The notes beneath the pieces are model-generated. The model did not search any database. It was not told the DNA's origin and saw nothing but the letters and a program-made list of their open reading frames with translations. The position numbers and the translations under genes were made by a program. DNA of 64,000 nucleotides from Clostridia bacterium (GTDB taxonomy: Bacteria; Bacillota; Clostridia; Oscillospirales; Acutalibacteraceae): the NCBI GenBank assembly GCA_900755895.1, contig CAAEIG010000052.1, forward strand, positions 51,480 to 115,479. The letters run 5' to 3'. Within the stretch, counting starts at the first letter, position 1, and each line of letters begins with the position of its first letter. Shown one piece after another: positions 25,711 to 32,851 of the stretch.

Positions 25711-25781
25711 GAACCATCCCCCGCATCCTGCAAAAACGGGGAACTCTCCAAAAACTTTCCCGCTTTGGGGCTTTACCAAGC

Positions 25782-25806
25782 AAAAACGCCGAAAACCTTC
25801 AGCGTT
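25782..25806 (-). terminator. Terminator overlapping the end of the C26 peptidase gene
   Basis: On the minus strand AACGCTGAA pairs with TTTCGGCGTT around GGTT and continues TTTTTGC; the stem begins inside the last codons. Confidence 0.7.
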
Positions 25807-26509
25807 CCCCTCCGCACGCCCGCACAAAAGCAGAAAAAATCTTCCGGCTATTTTCATCACTCAGCCGGGAAAACTCCGGATGCCACTGCACTGCCAAAGC
25901 AAACCGGTGCTCGGGCAGGTACACCGCCTCCACCATGCCGTCCGGCGCTTTTGCTGCCACTTGCAGACCTTTGCCCAAGTTTTTGATCCCCTGATGGTGG
26001 TAGGAGTTCACCCCCATCTCTGTGAGCCCCACCGCCTCATACAGCGGTGTGCCCGGCTGGATCTCCACAAGATGGGCGACCTTGTCATAGGGCGGCGTCT
26101 CATGGTGCTCCACATCACTGGGGCATTGGGTGGGAATATCCTGGTACAGGTCGCCTCCCAGCATCACATTGAACAGCTGAATCCCTCGGCAAACGCCCAG
26201 CAAAGGCTTGCCTGTCTGGAGGGCCAAGGGGAAAAACTTGGCCTCCATGCCGTCCCGTTGAGGGCAGAGAGTGCCACAGGTTTCATCAGGAGTCTGTCCG
26301 TATAGAGCGGGGTCCACATCGTGGCCGCCCGGAAAAAGAAAGCCATCAAAGGTGTCGGCATAGCGCCTCAGAGCTTCCTCATCAGTGGTCAGAGGCAGAA
26401 TCACCGGAGCTGCCCCGGCATCCTCCAAACCCTGGGCATAACCGGGAAGCATCCAGTAGCTCTCCAGTTTTTCATCGTAAAGAGAGACAATGGCGATCAT
26501 CGGTTTCAT
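25799..26509 (-). CDS. Gamma-glutamyl-GABA hydrolase-like class I glutamine amidotransferase (peptidase C26)
   Basis: A 236-residue protein of the PuuD/C26 family. The nucleophile elbow is KPLLGVCRGIQLFNVMLGG, with the Cys-Arg-Gly typical of this group, and the His-Glu pair is in VQWHPEFSRLSDE. FLFPGGHDVDPALYGQ is the oxyanion-region signature. Family enzymes hydrolyse gamma-glutamyl amides such as gamma-Glu-GABA or poly-gamma-glutamyl conjugates; no putrescine pathway genes are adjacent, so the substrate is open. It is divergent from the esterase pair with separate promoters. Confidence 0.9.
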   Translation of the reverse strand: MKPMIAIVSLYDEKLESYWMLPGYAQGLEDAGAAPVILPLTTDEEALRRYADTFDGFLFPGGHDVDPALYGQTPDETCGTLCPQRDGMEAKFFPLALQTGKPLLGVCRGIQLFNVMLGGDLYQDIPTQCPSDVEHHETPPYDKVAHLVEIQPGTPLYEAVGLTEMGVNSYHHQGIKNLGKGLQVAAKAPDGMVEAVYLPEHRFALAVQWHPEFSRLSDENSRKIFSAFVRACGGER

Positions 26510-26547
26510 AATATCACCTCGTTGGTTGATTCACAGAGTACCCGCCT

Positions 26548-26577
26548 AGCATACCACACTCACAACGGAATTTGCAA
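26548..26577 (-). promoter_or_regulatory. Promoter of the C26 peptidase gene
   Basis: On the minus strand TTGCAA (26572-26577), 18 bases, TATGCT (26548-26553). Confidence 0.55.
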
Positions 26578-26608
26578 TATCCCAGCTCAAAAGCTGCAGA
26601 AAAACACG

Positions 26609-26637
26609 TTGCACCCGTCGAAAATCTTCTGTATAAT
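26609..26637 (+). promoter_or_regulatory. Promoter of the tandem esterase operon
   Basis: TTGCAC (26609-26614), 17 bases, perfect TATAAT (26632-26637). It places transcription start near 26644 and rules out the in-frame ATG at 26636, which lies inside the -10 box. Confidence 0.8.
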
Positions 26638-26671
26638 GGATAAAAACATCAAAAAAGGACGTGTTGCTTTT

Positions 26672-27496
26672 ATGGCTTTGTTCCAGTGTAGCTTCTTTTC
26701 CAAATCCCTGATGCGGACGGTGCCCATTCAAGTGGTGCTGCCTACAGATAAACAGCTTCCCAACGGGGAGCCTCCCAAGGGCCCCTTCAAGACATTATAC
26801 CTGCTCCACGGAATCTTCGGCGACCAGACCGACTGGGTTTGCGGCACCCGCGTTCAGAGTTGGGCCCAGGATCGCAACCTGGCGGTGGTCATGCCCGCCG
26901 GTGACAACAGCTTCTATGTGGACCAGCCCAAGGCCAGCGCCTACTATGGCCGCTTTATCGGCCAGGAGCTGGTAGACTTCACCCGGCGCACCTTCCCCCT
27001 ATCTGATAAGCGGGAGGACACCTTTATCGGCGGCCTGTCCATGGGCGGATTTGGGGCCATTGTCAACGGCTTGCAGAATCCGGGGACCTTTGGAGCAGTG
27101 TGTGCACTTTCCTCTGCTTTGATTCTGGATTCCATGATGACTCACACGGAATACACGGATTTTCTTATGACCAACAAGGGCTACTATGAATCCGTCTTTG
27201 GAGACCTGTCCCAGGTGCGGGGCGGCGTCAACGACTACGACGCCCTGGCGGAAAAGGTGGCCCCTCTGGCAGAAAAACCCCGCTTTTACATGGCCTGCGG
27301 CACGGAGGACGGGTTGATTACCGTAAACCGCCAGTTCCGGGATCACCTGATGAAGCTGGGCTATGACGTGACCTATGTGGAGGGCCCCGGCATCCATGAC
27401 TGGTACTTCTGGGATGAGTACATCTTGAAGGTTCTGGAATGGCTGCCTCTGGGGGAATCCCAGCAGGGCGTCAGCTCTGGAAATGTCAACGCTTAA
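26672..27496 (+). CDS. FrmB/esterase D-type alpha/beta hydrolase (first of a tandem pair)
   Basis: A 274-residue cytoplasmic alpha/beta hydrolase beginning MALFQCSFFSKSLMRTVPIQ. The oxyanion-side HG in LYLLHGIFGDQTDW, the nucleophile elbow GGLSMGGFGA and the catalytic His in GPGIHDWYFWDEY identify the esterase D/putative acetyl-esterase family. No signal peptide is seen, so it acts inside the cell, perhaps on deacetylation of imported glycans; S-formylglutathione hydrolysis is unlikely to be its role in an anaerobe. The promoter position selects this start. It is 12 bases from its paralogue. Confidence 0.88.
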   Translation: MALFQCSFFSKSLMRTVPIQVVLPTDKQLPNGEPPKGPFKTLYLLHGIFGDQTDWVCGTRVQSWAQDRNLAVVMPAGDNSFYVDQPKASAYYGRFIGQELVDFTRRTFPLSDKREDTFIGGLSMGGFGAIVNGLQNPGTFGAVCALSSALILDSMMTHTEYTDFLMTNKGYYESVFGDLSQVRGGVNDYDALAEKVAPLAEKPRFYMACGTEDGLITVNRQFRDHLMKLGYDVTYVEGPGIHDWYFWDEYILKVLEWLPLGESQQGVSSGNVNA

Positions 27497-27508
27497 GGAG
27501 GATTCGCA

Positions 27509-28321
27509 ATGGCACTGCTGCATCTGAATTTTGAGAGTCAATATTTGCAGAATAATACGGACCTGTCCATCATCCTGCCGGACAGGCCCCACACCACCGA
27601 CGCCAAATACTTCTACAGCTCCGGGAAAAAGTATCCGGTACTGTGGCTGCTTCACGGCACCTTTGGGGACCACACTGACTGGGTGCGGAAATCCAACATT
27701 GAACGGTACGCCTGCGAGAAAAATGTAATTGTGGTCATGCCCAGCGTCATGAACTCCAACTACCTCAATTGGCCTGGATTCGGCACTGGGTACAACGCCT
27801 GGGACTACCTCTTTGACGAGCTGATGCCCTTGGTACACAGCTGGTTCCCCGCGTCCGACAAGCGGGAGGACAACTTCATTGCCGGCCTCTCCATGGGCGG
27901 ACGGGGCGTGTTCCAATATGTGGCGGGCCGGCCTGAACTGTTCGCCGGAGCCGCGGTACTGTCCTGCTCCCCCAACAATCTCCACGAGCTTCAGTTGGAT
28001 CCCAACGCTTCCGGAGATCAGGCAACATTCAACCAGCGGACGCGGAATCTGATACAAAACTTTGGCGGCATGGAAGGCTATCTCCAATCCCCCGCCAACG
28101 TCTGGGACAAGCTCCCCGAGTTGGTTCAGAAGGGCAATCTGCCCCGGCTTTATTTCTGTATCGGCACAGAAGATTTCCTCTACGACAACTACAAGGCTTT
28201 CAAAGAATACGCTCAGCAGATTGGTCTGGCTGCCACCTTTGAGGAAACCCCGGGCTACGCTCACGAATGGGCATTCTGGGATCTCTTCATCCAGAAAGCC
28301 CTCACCTTCTTTGGGCTGTGA
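27509..28321 (+). CDS. FrmB/esterase D-type alpha/beta hydrolase (second of a tandem pair)
   Basis: A 270-residue paralogue of the preceding gene, with AAGGAGG before the ATG. It keeps the same framework: LWLLHGTFGDHTDWVR, nucleophile elbow AGLSMGGRGVFQY, and the catalytic His in GYAHEWAFWDLF. The region between the first motif and the elbow is diverged (YLNWPGFGTGYNAWDYLF), which suggests a different acyl or alcohol specificity. Intracellular; no signal peptide. The shared transcript points to a two-step or complementary esterase activity. Confidence 0.88.
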   Translation: MALLHLNFESQYLQNNTDLSIILPDRPHTTDAKYFYSSGKKYPVLWLLHGTFGDHTDWVRKSNIERYACEKNVIVVMPSVMNSNYLNWPGFGTGYNAWDYLFDELMPLVHSWFPASDKREDNFIAGLSMGGRGVFQYVAGRPELFAGAAVLSCSPNNLHELQLDPNASGDQATFNQRTRNLIQNFGGMEGYLQSPANVWDKLPELVQKGNLPRLYFCIGTEDFLYDNYKAFKEYAQQIGLAATFEETPGYAHEWAFWDLFIQKALTFFGL

Positions 28322-28369
28322 CCCGCACCTGTACCTCAAGCTCCTCTGCCGAATTCAAAAGGCAGGTCC

Positions 28370-28399
28370 TTGACGCCGGGCTCTTCCCCTTGCTATTCT
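28370..28399 (+). promoter_or_regulatory. Promoter of the CPBP protease gene
   Basis: TTGACG (28370-28375), 18 bases, TATTCT (28394-28399) with an extended TG at 28391. Confidence 0.62.
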
Positions 28400-28430
28400 A
28401 AAAAAGAAAAACAGCAAGGGAGGAAACTCG

Positions 28431-29078
28431 GTGACTGGAAAGAAACTTGTGAAAGTGTGGGGGCCGATTGTGGGCCTTTTGAGCTGTCTTCAGCTCCTTC
28501 GAATCGGCCTCAAGGCTCTTGTCTTCACAATTGTCCCACGGACAATCTTCAGCGATACTGTGTGCAGTTGTATCTACATGGCTGCGATGACCGCTCTCCT
28601 TCTGGCATGGTGGAAACACCGTGGAGAGCACCTCGCTCTGTTGCCACGACGTTTTGGAAAGAGCTACGTGATCGCTACAATGCTTGCTGCTGCGTTCCTC
28701 GTCAGCACACCACTCATCACTAGGAATACCTCCCCTCAAGCTCTCTTGTCCTTGGCCTACCACGCAGTGATCACAGTGGCATTTGAGGAGCTGGTGTTCC
28801 GAGGCTGGGTTTGGAAGGAATTAAGTTCCATCGATAATGGAACATTCCCTTGGCTGGGATCCTCCATCTTATTTGGTCTCTGGCACTTGGGCTACGCAGA
28901 CACAGTGTTGTGGCGGTCTTCCCTGTTCTTCCCAGATTCCGACATCTTGACCATCCTATTTTGGAAGGTGGTCACCGGTCTGATTCTGGGCCTGGCTTTC
29001 GGGCTGCTGCGGTGGAAATGTAAAAATGCCTACGCTCCTGCCTTAGCCCATCTGGTGATCAATGCCTTTGGCAGCTGA
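28431..29078 (+). CDS. CPBP-family intramembrane metalloprotease
   Basis: A 215-residue membrane protein starting at a GTG, with GGAGG seven bases upstream. About six hydrophobic segments are visible. The CAAX/CPBP motifs are complete: AFEELVFRGWVWKE (EExxxR), ILFGLWHLGY (FxxxH) and LAHLVINAFG (HxxxN). Relatives protect bacteriocin producers or process peptides; in this window no bacteriocin gene is adjacent. It has its own promoter and terminator and is monocistronic. Confidence 0.87.
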   Translation: MTGKKLVKVWGPIVGLLSCLQLLRIGLKALVFTIVPRTIFSDTVCSCIYMAAMTALLLAWWKHRGEHLALLPRRFGKSYVIATMLAAAFLVSTPLITRNTSPQALLSLAYHAVITVAFEELVFRGWVWKELSSIDNGTFPWLGSSILFGLWHLGYADTVLWRSSLFFPDSDILTILFWKVVTGLILGLAFGLLRWKCKNAYAPALAHLVINAFGS

Positions 29079-29087
29079 TTCTACAAT

Positions 29088-29113
29088 GGCTCCGCTTCGG
29101 CGGGGCCTTTTTG
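29088..29113 (+). terminator. Rho-independent terminator after the CPBP gene
   Basis: GGCTCCGC and GCGGGGCC flank a TTCG tetraloop and are followed by TTTTTG. Confidence 0.88.
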
Positions 29114-29187
29114 TTGCCCTCTTTTTGACGCCCCTGTTTCAACACTGCCGTACCAGGACAACCCCAAAATTATTTTGCAATGAGCTC

Positions 29188-29225
29188 TTGACATTCTGTA
29201 TCAAGTGTGTATATAGTATATATAC
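29188..29225 (+). promoter_or_regulatory. Promoter with embedded GntR-type operator
   Basis: A consensus TTGACA (29188-29193) precedes a TATATA/TATAGT -10 region at 16-18 bases. The -10 lies inside a perfect 7-3-7 inverted repeat, GTATATA-GTA-TATATAC (29209-29225). A bound repressor here would block polymerase. The first gene downstream is a YtrA-type regulator, so autorepression is the natural reading. Confidence 0.72.
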
Positions 29226-29308
29226 AATATTTCAACGCGAAGAAATGTTGCCGCCCTTGCCCCAGGCTTGGCCCCCTGGTGAAAGCGCGGCGGAGAGGAA
29301 GTGACGGT

Positions 29309-29680
29309 TTGCACATTGTCATCAGCAACCAAAACGGAAAACCGATTTATGAACAGATCACGGAGCAGATCAAGGGATTGATCATCTCCGGGGAGCTGCG
29401 GGAAGGCGATCCGCTGCCCTCCATGCGGGTACTGGCAAAAGAGCTGCGCATCAGTGTCATCACCACCAAACGTGCCTATGAGGAGCTGGAGCGAGAGGGA
29501 TTTCTCTACTCTCTGACAGGCAAGGGAAGCTTTGTGGCAGGAAAAAACACGGAGTTTCTCAAAGAGGAACAGCTCCGCAAAGTGGAAGAACATCTGCAGG
29601 AAGCTGTCCACGCAGCGCAACTCTGCGGCATGGAGAAACAGGAGCTCTTGGATACCCTGAACCTGCTGTGGGAGGAATAA
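29309..29680 (+). CDS. GntR-family regulator, YtrA subfamily
   Basis: The open frame begins at 29207, but the operator covers that start. The TTG at 29309, with AGAGGAA a few bases upstream, gives a 123-residue product, normal for the YtrA group. A winged HTH (KPIYEQITEQIKGLIISGEL, LRISVITTKRAYEELEREGF, GKGSFV) fills the first 75 residues and a short helical tail replaces the effector domain. Such regulators control the ABC transporters that follow them, as here. Confidence 0.88.
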   Translation: MHIVISNQNGKPIYEQITEQIKGLIISGELREGDPLPSMRVLAKELRISVITTKRAYEELEREGFLYSLTGKGSFVAGKNTEFLKEEQLRKVEEHLQEAVHAAQLCGMEKQELLDTLNLLWEE

Positions 29681-29726
29681 GCTCACAGCATCCCAAAGCC
29701 CCATTCTAGAAGCAAAGGAGATATTT

Positions 29727-30572
29727 ATGGAAAATGCCATTGAACTGCGCAATCTGCGCAAAAGCTACAAGCACTTCACTCTGGACGGCATCAGTCTGAC
29801 ACTGCCTTTAGGGTGCATCATGGGGTTTATCGGGGAAAACGGTGCTGGCAAAAGTACCACCATCAAGGCCATGCTGGGATTGATCCGTGGTGACAGCGGA
29901 GAGATCCGGCTGCTGGGAAAAGATCCCCTTGTGGACCGCTCCGTCATGGAGGAGGTGGGCATGGTGTTGGATTCCGGATTCTTTCCTTCGGAAATGAACG
30001 CCAAGCAGCTGGGAAAATCTTTTTCTAACATCTATAAGGCATGGGATCAGGCCGCCTATTACGGATACCTACAGCGGTTTGACATTCCTCTGGGGAAAAA
30101 GGTCAAAGAGTATTCCCGAGGCATGGTGATGAAATTCTCTCTGGCTGTGGCGCTGTCCCACGGAGCAAAGCTGTTGCTTTTGGATGAAGCCACCTCCGGG
30201 CTGGACCCTATCATCCGGGACGACATTCTGGATATTCTCTATGACTTTATCCAGGATGACCAGCACAGCGTGTTTCTCTCCTCTCACATCACAGCGGATT
30301 TGGAGAAGATCGCCGATTACATTGCCTTTATCCACAAGGGAAAGCTGATAATGTGCGGCGAAAAAGATACCCTCCTGGAAACCTATGGCCTATACCATTG
30401 TTCCAAGGACCAGCTTGCCCAGCTGGATCCCTCCGCAGTGGCAGGATACCGCCAAAACGAGTTTGGCGTGACCGCCCTGGTCAAGCGCTACCGAATGCCC
30501 GGAAACTTTACCGTAGAGCACGCCACACTGGACGACATCATGCTCTACAGCATCAAGGGCAGCCATCTTTGA
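29727..30572 (+). CDS. ABC transporter ATP-binding protein (ABC-2 exporter)
   Basis: A 281-residue ATPase: Walker A GENGAGKST, Walker B LLLLDEATSGLDP, and a signature loop in which SRGM replaces the canonical SGG (YSRGMVMKFSLAVAL). The first Walker region is preceded by the aromatic A-loop side chain in KHFTLDGISL. The domain order and the C-terminal extension match the exporter ATPases of YtrB type. It is coupled with the permease 17 bases downstream and the GntR regulator 46 bases upstream. Confidence 0.92.
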   Translation: MENAIELRNLRKSYKHFTLDGISLTLPLGCIMGFIGENGAGKSTTIKAMLGLIRGDSGEIRLLGKDPLVDRSVMEEVGMVLDSGFFPSEMNAKQLGKSFSNIYKAWDQAAYYGYLQRFDIPLGKKVKEYSRGMVMKFSLAVALSHGAKLLLLDEATSGLDPIIRDDILDILYDFIQDDQHSVFLSSHITADLEKIADYIAFIHKGKLIMCGEKDTLLETYGLYHCSKDQLAQLDPSAVAGYRQNEFGVTALVKRYRMPGNFTVEHATLDDIMLYSIKGSHL

Positions 30573-30589
30573 GAAGGGAGTTGTTTAGT

Positions 30590-31228
30590 ATGTTAGGTCT
30601 GCTCTACAAGGACTTTTACACCTCGAAAAAGGAACTGATCCTCACAGGATTTATGGCACTGCTCTTTGTGGTATTCAATGTGGCCACCGACCAGGCGGAG
30701 ATGTTGGGGCCCTCCATCGGAGTCCTGATTTCCGTGGGGAGCTTGGTGCCCACCTACTCCATCCACTATGACAAAACAAACGGTTGGGACAAATTCATCT
30801 GCGCCTCCCCCATCAGCCGAAAACAAGTGGTGCTCTCCAAGTATCTGGCCGGTCTTATTACCATCGTTGTAATCAACCTGGTCATCGTAGTGGACAACAT
30901 GGCTGTGGGATCCCCCATCCCCGTCTGGGGGTATGCTGCCCTGCTGTGCATCACCCTCTTCCTCCAAGCTGTAATGCTCCCCGTGTGCCTGAAGCTGGGT
31001 CAGAATTTTGTGGTGGCTGTGTTTTTGATTGTGGTGTTCTTGCCCATCGGCGCTCTGTTTTTCCTCAACCGAGTAAACATTCTCACCGATGCAGCCATTG
31101 AGGGCGCCTTTGACTTCATCCAGCAAAACGCCGCCTCCCTGAGCCTGTTGGGCATTGTTGTAGCGGTAGTACTCTACGCAATCTCCTTCCTGATAAGCCT
31201 GCGGTACTACAAACACATGGAGATGTGA
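30590..31228 (+). CDS. ABC-2 type transporter permease
   Basis: A 212-residue permease beginning MLGLLYKDFYTSKKELILTG, with AAGGGAG nine bases before the ATG; the longer frame from 30353 overlaps the ATPase gene and is not used. Six hydrophobic helices are visible. The cytoplasmic YDKTNGWDKFICASPISRKQ loop is the recurring feature of the ABC2_membrane_5 group found beside YtrA regulators. Substrate unknown; roles in cell-envelope stress or antimicrobial export are typical. Confidence 0.88.
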   Translation: MLGLLYKDFYTSKKELILTGFMALLFVVFNVATDQAEMLGPSIGVLISVGSLVPTYSIHYDKTNGWDKFICASPISRKQVVLSKYLAGLITIVVINLVIVVDNMAVGSPIPVWGYAALLCITLFLQAVMLPVCLKLGQNFVVAVFLIVVFLPIGALFFLNRVNILTDAAIEGAFDFIQQNAASLSLLGIVVAVVLYAISFLISLRYYKHMEM

Positions 31229-31267
31229 TTTCCAAAACACATTTCATCGTAATATACAAACTTCTAT

Positions 31268-31299
31268 AAGCTCGGTGCTTCTCAGCGCCGGGCTTTTTT
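31268..31299 (+). terminator. Rho-independent terminator after the GntR/ABC operon
   Basis: AAGCTCGGTGC and GCGCCGGGCTT form the stem, followed by TTTTTT. Confidence 0.85.
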
Positions 31300-31418
31300 C
31301 ATATCTTCCCACACCAGCTTTAAACTTTGATTAAGCTTGGGCAAGTATCCTTATTTTCAAGAAAGGCAATGCCCCAACGCATCTTTCCCACACTATCCCG
31401 TCTAAGGAGGCTCCACCT

Positions 31419-32150
31419 GTGAAATATCAGGACACATTTCAACGCTATGAAATCAAATACCTGCTGAACAGCCGTCAAAAACAGGCCATCCTCCAGGCCA
31501 TGGAACCCTATATGAAGCTGGATACCTATGGAAGAACCACCATTCGCAACGTCTACTTTGACACGGATAACTTCCGGCTCATCCGCCGTTCTCTGGAACG
31601 TCCTGCTTACAAAGAAAAACTGCGGATTCGCAGCTATCAACAAGTAGGTCCCCAAGATCCGGTTTTCGTGGAACTGAAAAAGAAATATAAGTCCGTCGTT
31701 TACAAACGCCGGCTCTCCCTTCCGGAATTCCAAGTGCTGACCTGCTTCCAAGAGGGGACTCCTCTGCCGGTCAACTCTCAGATCGCCCAAGAGATCGAAT
31801 ATTTCCGAAGGTATTACGGGTCCTTGCAACCCAAGGTGTTCCTCTCCTATGAGCGAGAGGCTTTTTTCGCGTTGGATGACGGAGACTTCCGGGTCACCTT
31901 TGATGAAAACATCCTCTACCGCACAGAAGAACTCTCTCTGAAAAATGGCATATCCGGACTCCCTCTGCTGGAGGATCACCAGACTTTGATGGAACTCAAA
32001 ACGTCAGGGGGCATCCCATTGTGGATGAGTCACGTACTCAACCAGCAGAGGGCATTTAAAACATCTTTTTCCAAATATGGCTCGGCGTATCAACAGCTGG
32101 TGCGCAATGAAATGCAGCCCCGGCAATTTAGGAGGTATCTGTATGCTTGA
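31419..32150 (+). CDS. VTC-domain protein (polyphosphate polymerase-like)
   Basis: A 243-residue protein starting at a GTG with AAGGAGG eight bases upstream. It is a stand-alone VTC domain: QRYEIKYLLNSRQ opens the tunnel fold, followed by basic/acidic strands EKLRIRSYQ, VFVELKKKY, KSVVYKRR and LMELKTSGGIPLW. In yeast the VTC4 domain makes polyphosphate from ATP; the bacterial version is found beside DUF4956 and CotH or Cthe_2159 genes and its product is unproven. The downstream gene overlaps by eight bases. The soluble domain is presumably held at the membrane by the DUF4956 partner. Confidence 0.87.
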   Translation: MKYQDTFQRYEIKYLLNSRQKQAILQAMEPYMKLDTYGRTTIRNVYFDTDNFRLIRRSLERPAYKEKLRIRSYQQVGPQDPVFVELKKKYKSVVYKRRLSLPEFQVLTCFQEGTPLPVNSQIAQEIEYFRRYYGSLQPKVFLSYEREAFFALDDGDFRVTFDENILYRTEELSLKNGISGLPLLEDHQTLMELKTSGGIPLWMSHVLNQQRAFKTSFSKYGSAYQQLVRNEMQPRQFRRYLYA

Positions 32151-32838
32151 CACACTTTTCTCCGGACTGTTTGACTCGGAACTGACCACTGTGATCGCAG
32201 TCCAGGATTTTCTGCTCTGCGTGGGATGCGCATTGGTGATCGGCCTGATTCTGGCCGGCTGCTACATGTACCGCACGCGGTATACAAGAGGCTTTGTGGC
32301 AACACTGGCTCTGCTGCCCGCAGTGGTCTGTGTCGTCATCATGATGGTCAACGGCAATGTGGGCACCGGCGTGGCTGTGGCAGGTGCGTTCAGCTTGGTA
32401 CGCTTCCGCTCCGTTCCCGGATCAGCCAAGGAAATTTGCATTATTTTTCTCGCCATGGGCACTGGCTTAGTGGTGGGTATGGGCTATCTGGGATACGCCT
32501 TTCTCTTTGCCATCTTGCTGGGAGGTATGACTGTAGTTTACAGCCGGTTGGGATTCGGCGCCCGCAAAAAAGGCTCCCTCTACAAGACACTTCACATCAC
32601 GATTCCGGAGGATTTGGACTACACCGGCGTCTTCGATCCGATCTTGGAAGAATACACTTCCGACTTTGAACTGACTCAAGTGCGCACAACCCACATGGGC
32701 AGCTTGTTCCGACTGACCTATGATCTCACGCTGTCCAGTCCGGGTATTGAAAAAGAACTGATCGACAAGCTCCGCTGCCGAAACGGCAATTTGGAGATCA
32801 CGGTTTCCAAACAGGAAACCACCATCGCAGAACTGTAA
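32143..32838 (+). CDS. DUF4956 membrane protein
   Basis: A 231-residue protein from the ATG at 32143 with AGGAGG in the preceding gene's end. Three or four N-terminal helices include the conserved FSLVRFRSVPGSAKEICIIF and GTGLVVGMGYLGYAFLF. A soluble C-terminal domain follows (about residues 145-231). The family always occurs with VTC-domain proteins and has no known activity. The near-invariant RFRS...SAKE block sits between two helices and may handle a phosphate-bearing ligand; this is inference. Confidence 0.87.
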   Translation: MLDTLFSGLFDSELTTVIAVQDFLLCVGCALVIGLILAGCYMYRTRYTRGFVATLALLPAVVCVVIMMVNGNVGTGVAVAGAFSLVRFRSVPGSAKEICIIFLAMGTGLVVGMGYLGYAFLFAILLGGMTVVYSRLGFGARKKGSLYKTLHITIPEDLDYTGVFDPILEEYTSDFELTQVRTTHMGSLFRLTYDLTLSSPGIEKELIDKLRCRNGNLEITVSKQETTIAEL

Positions 32839-32851
32839 AAGGAGGGCATTC

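Noticed and set aside
24531..25994. Plus-strand ORF of 487 codons opposite ilvE
   Set aside because: Antisense shadow covering the ilvE promoter and part of the C26 gene, without start signal or recognisable domain.
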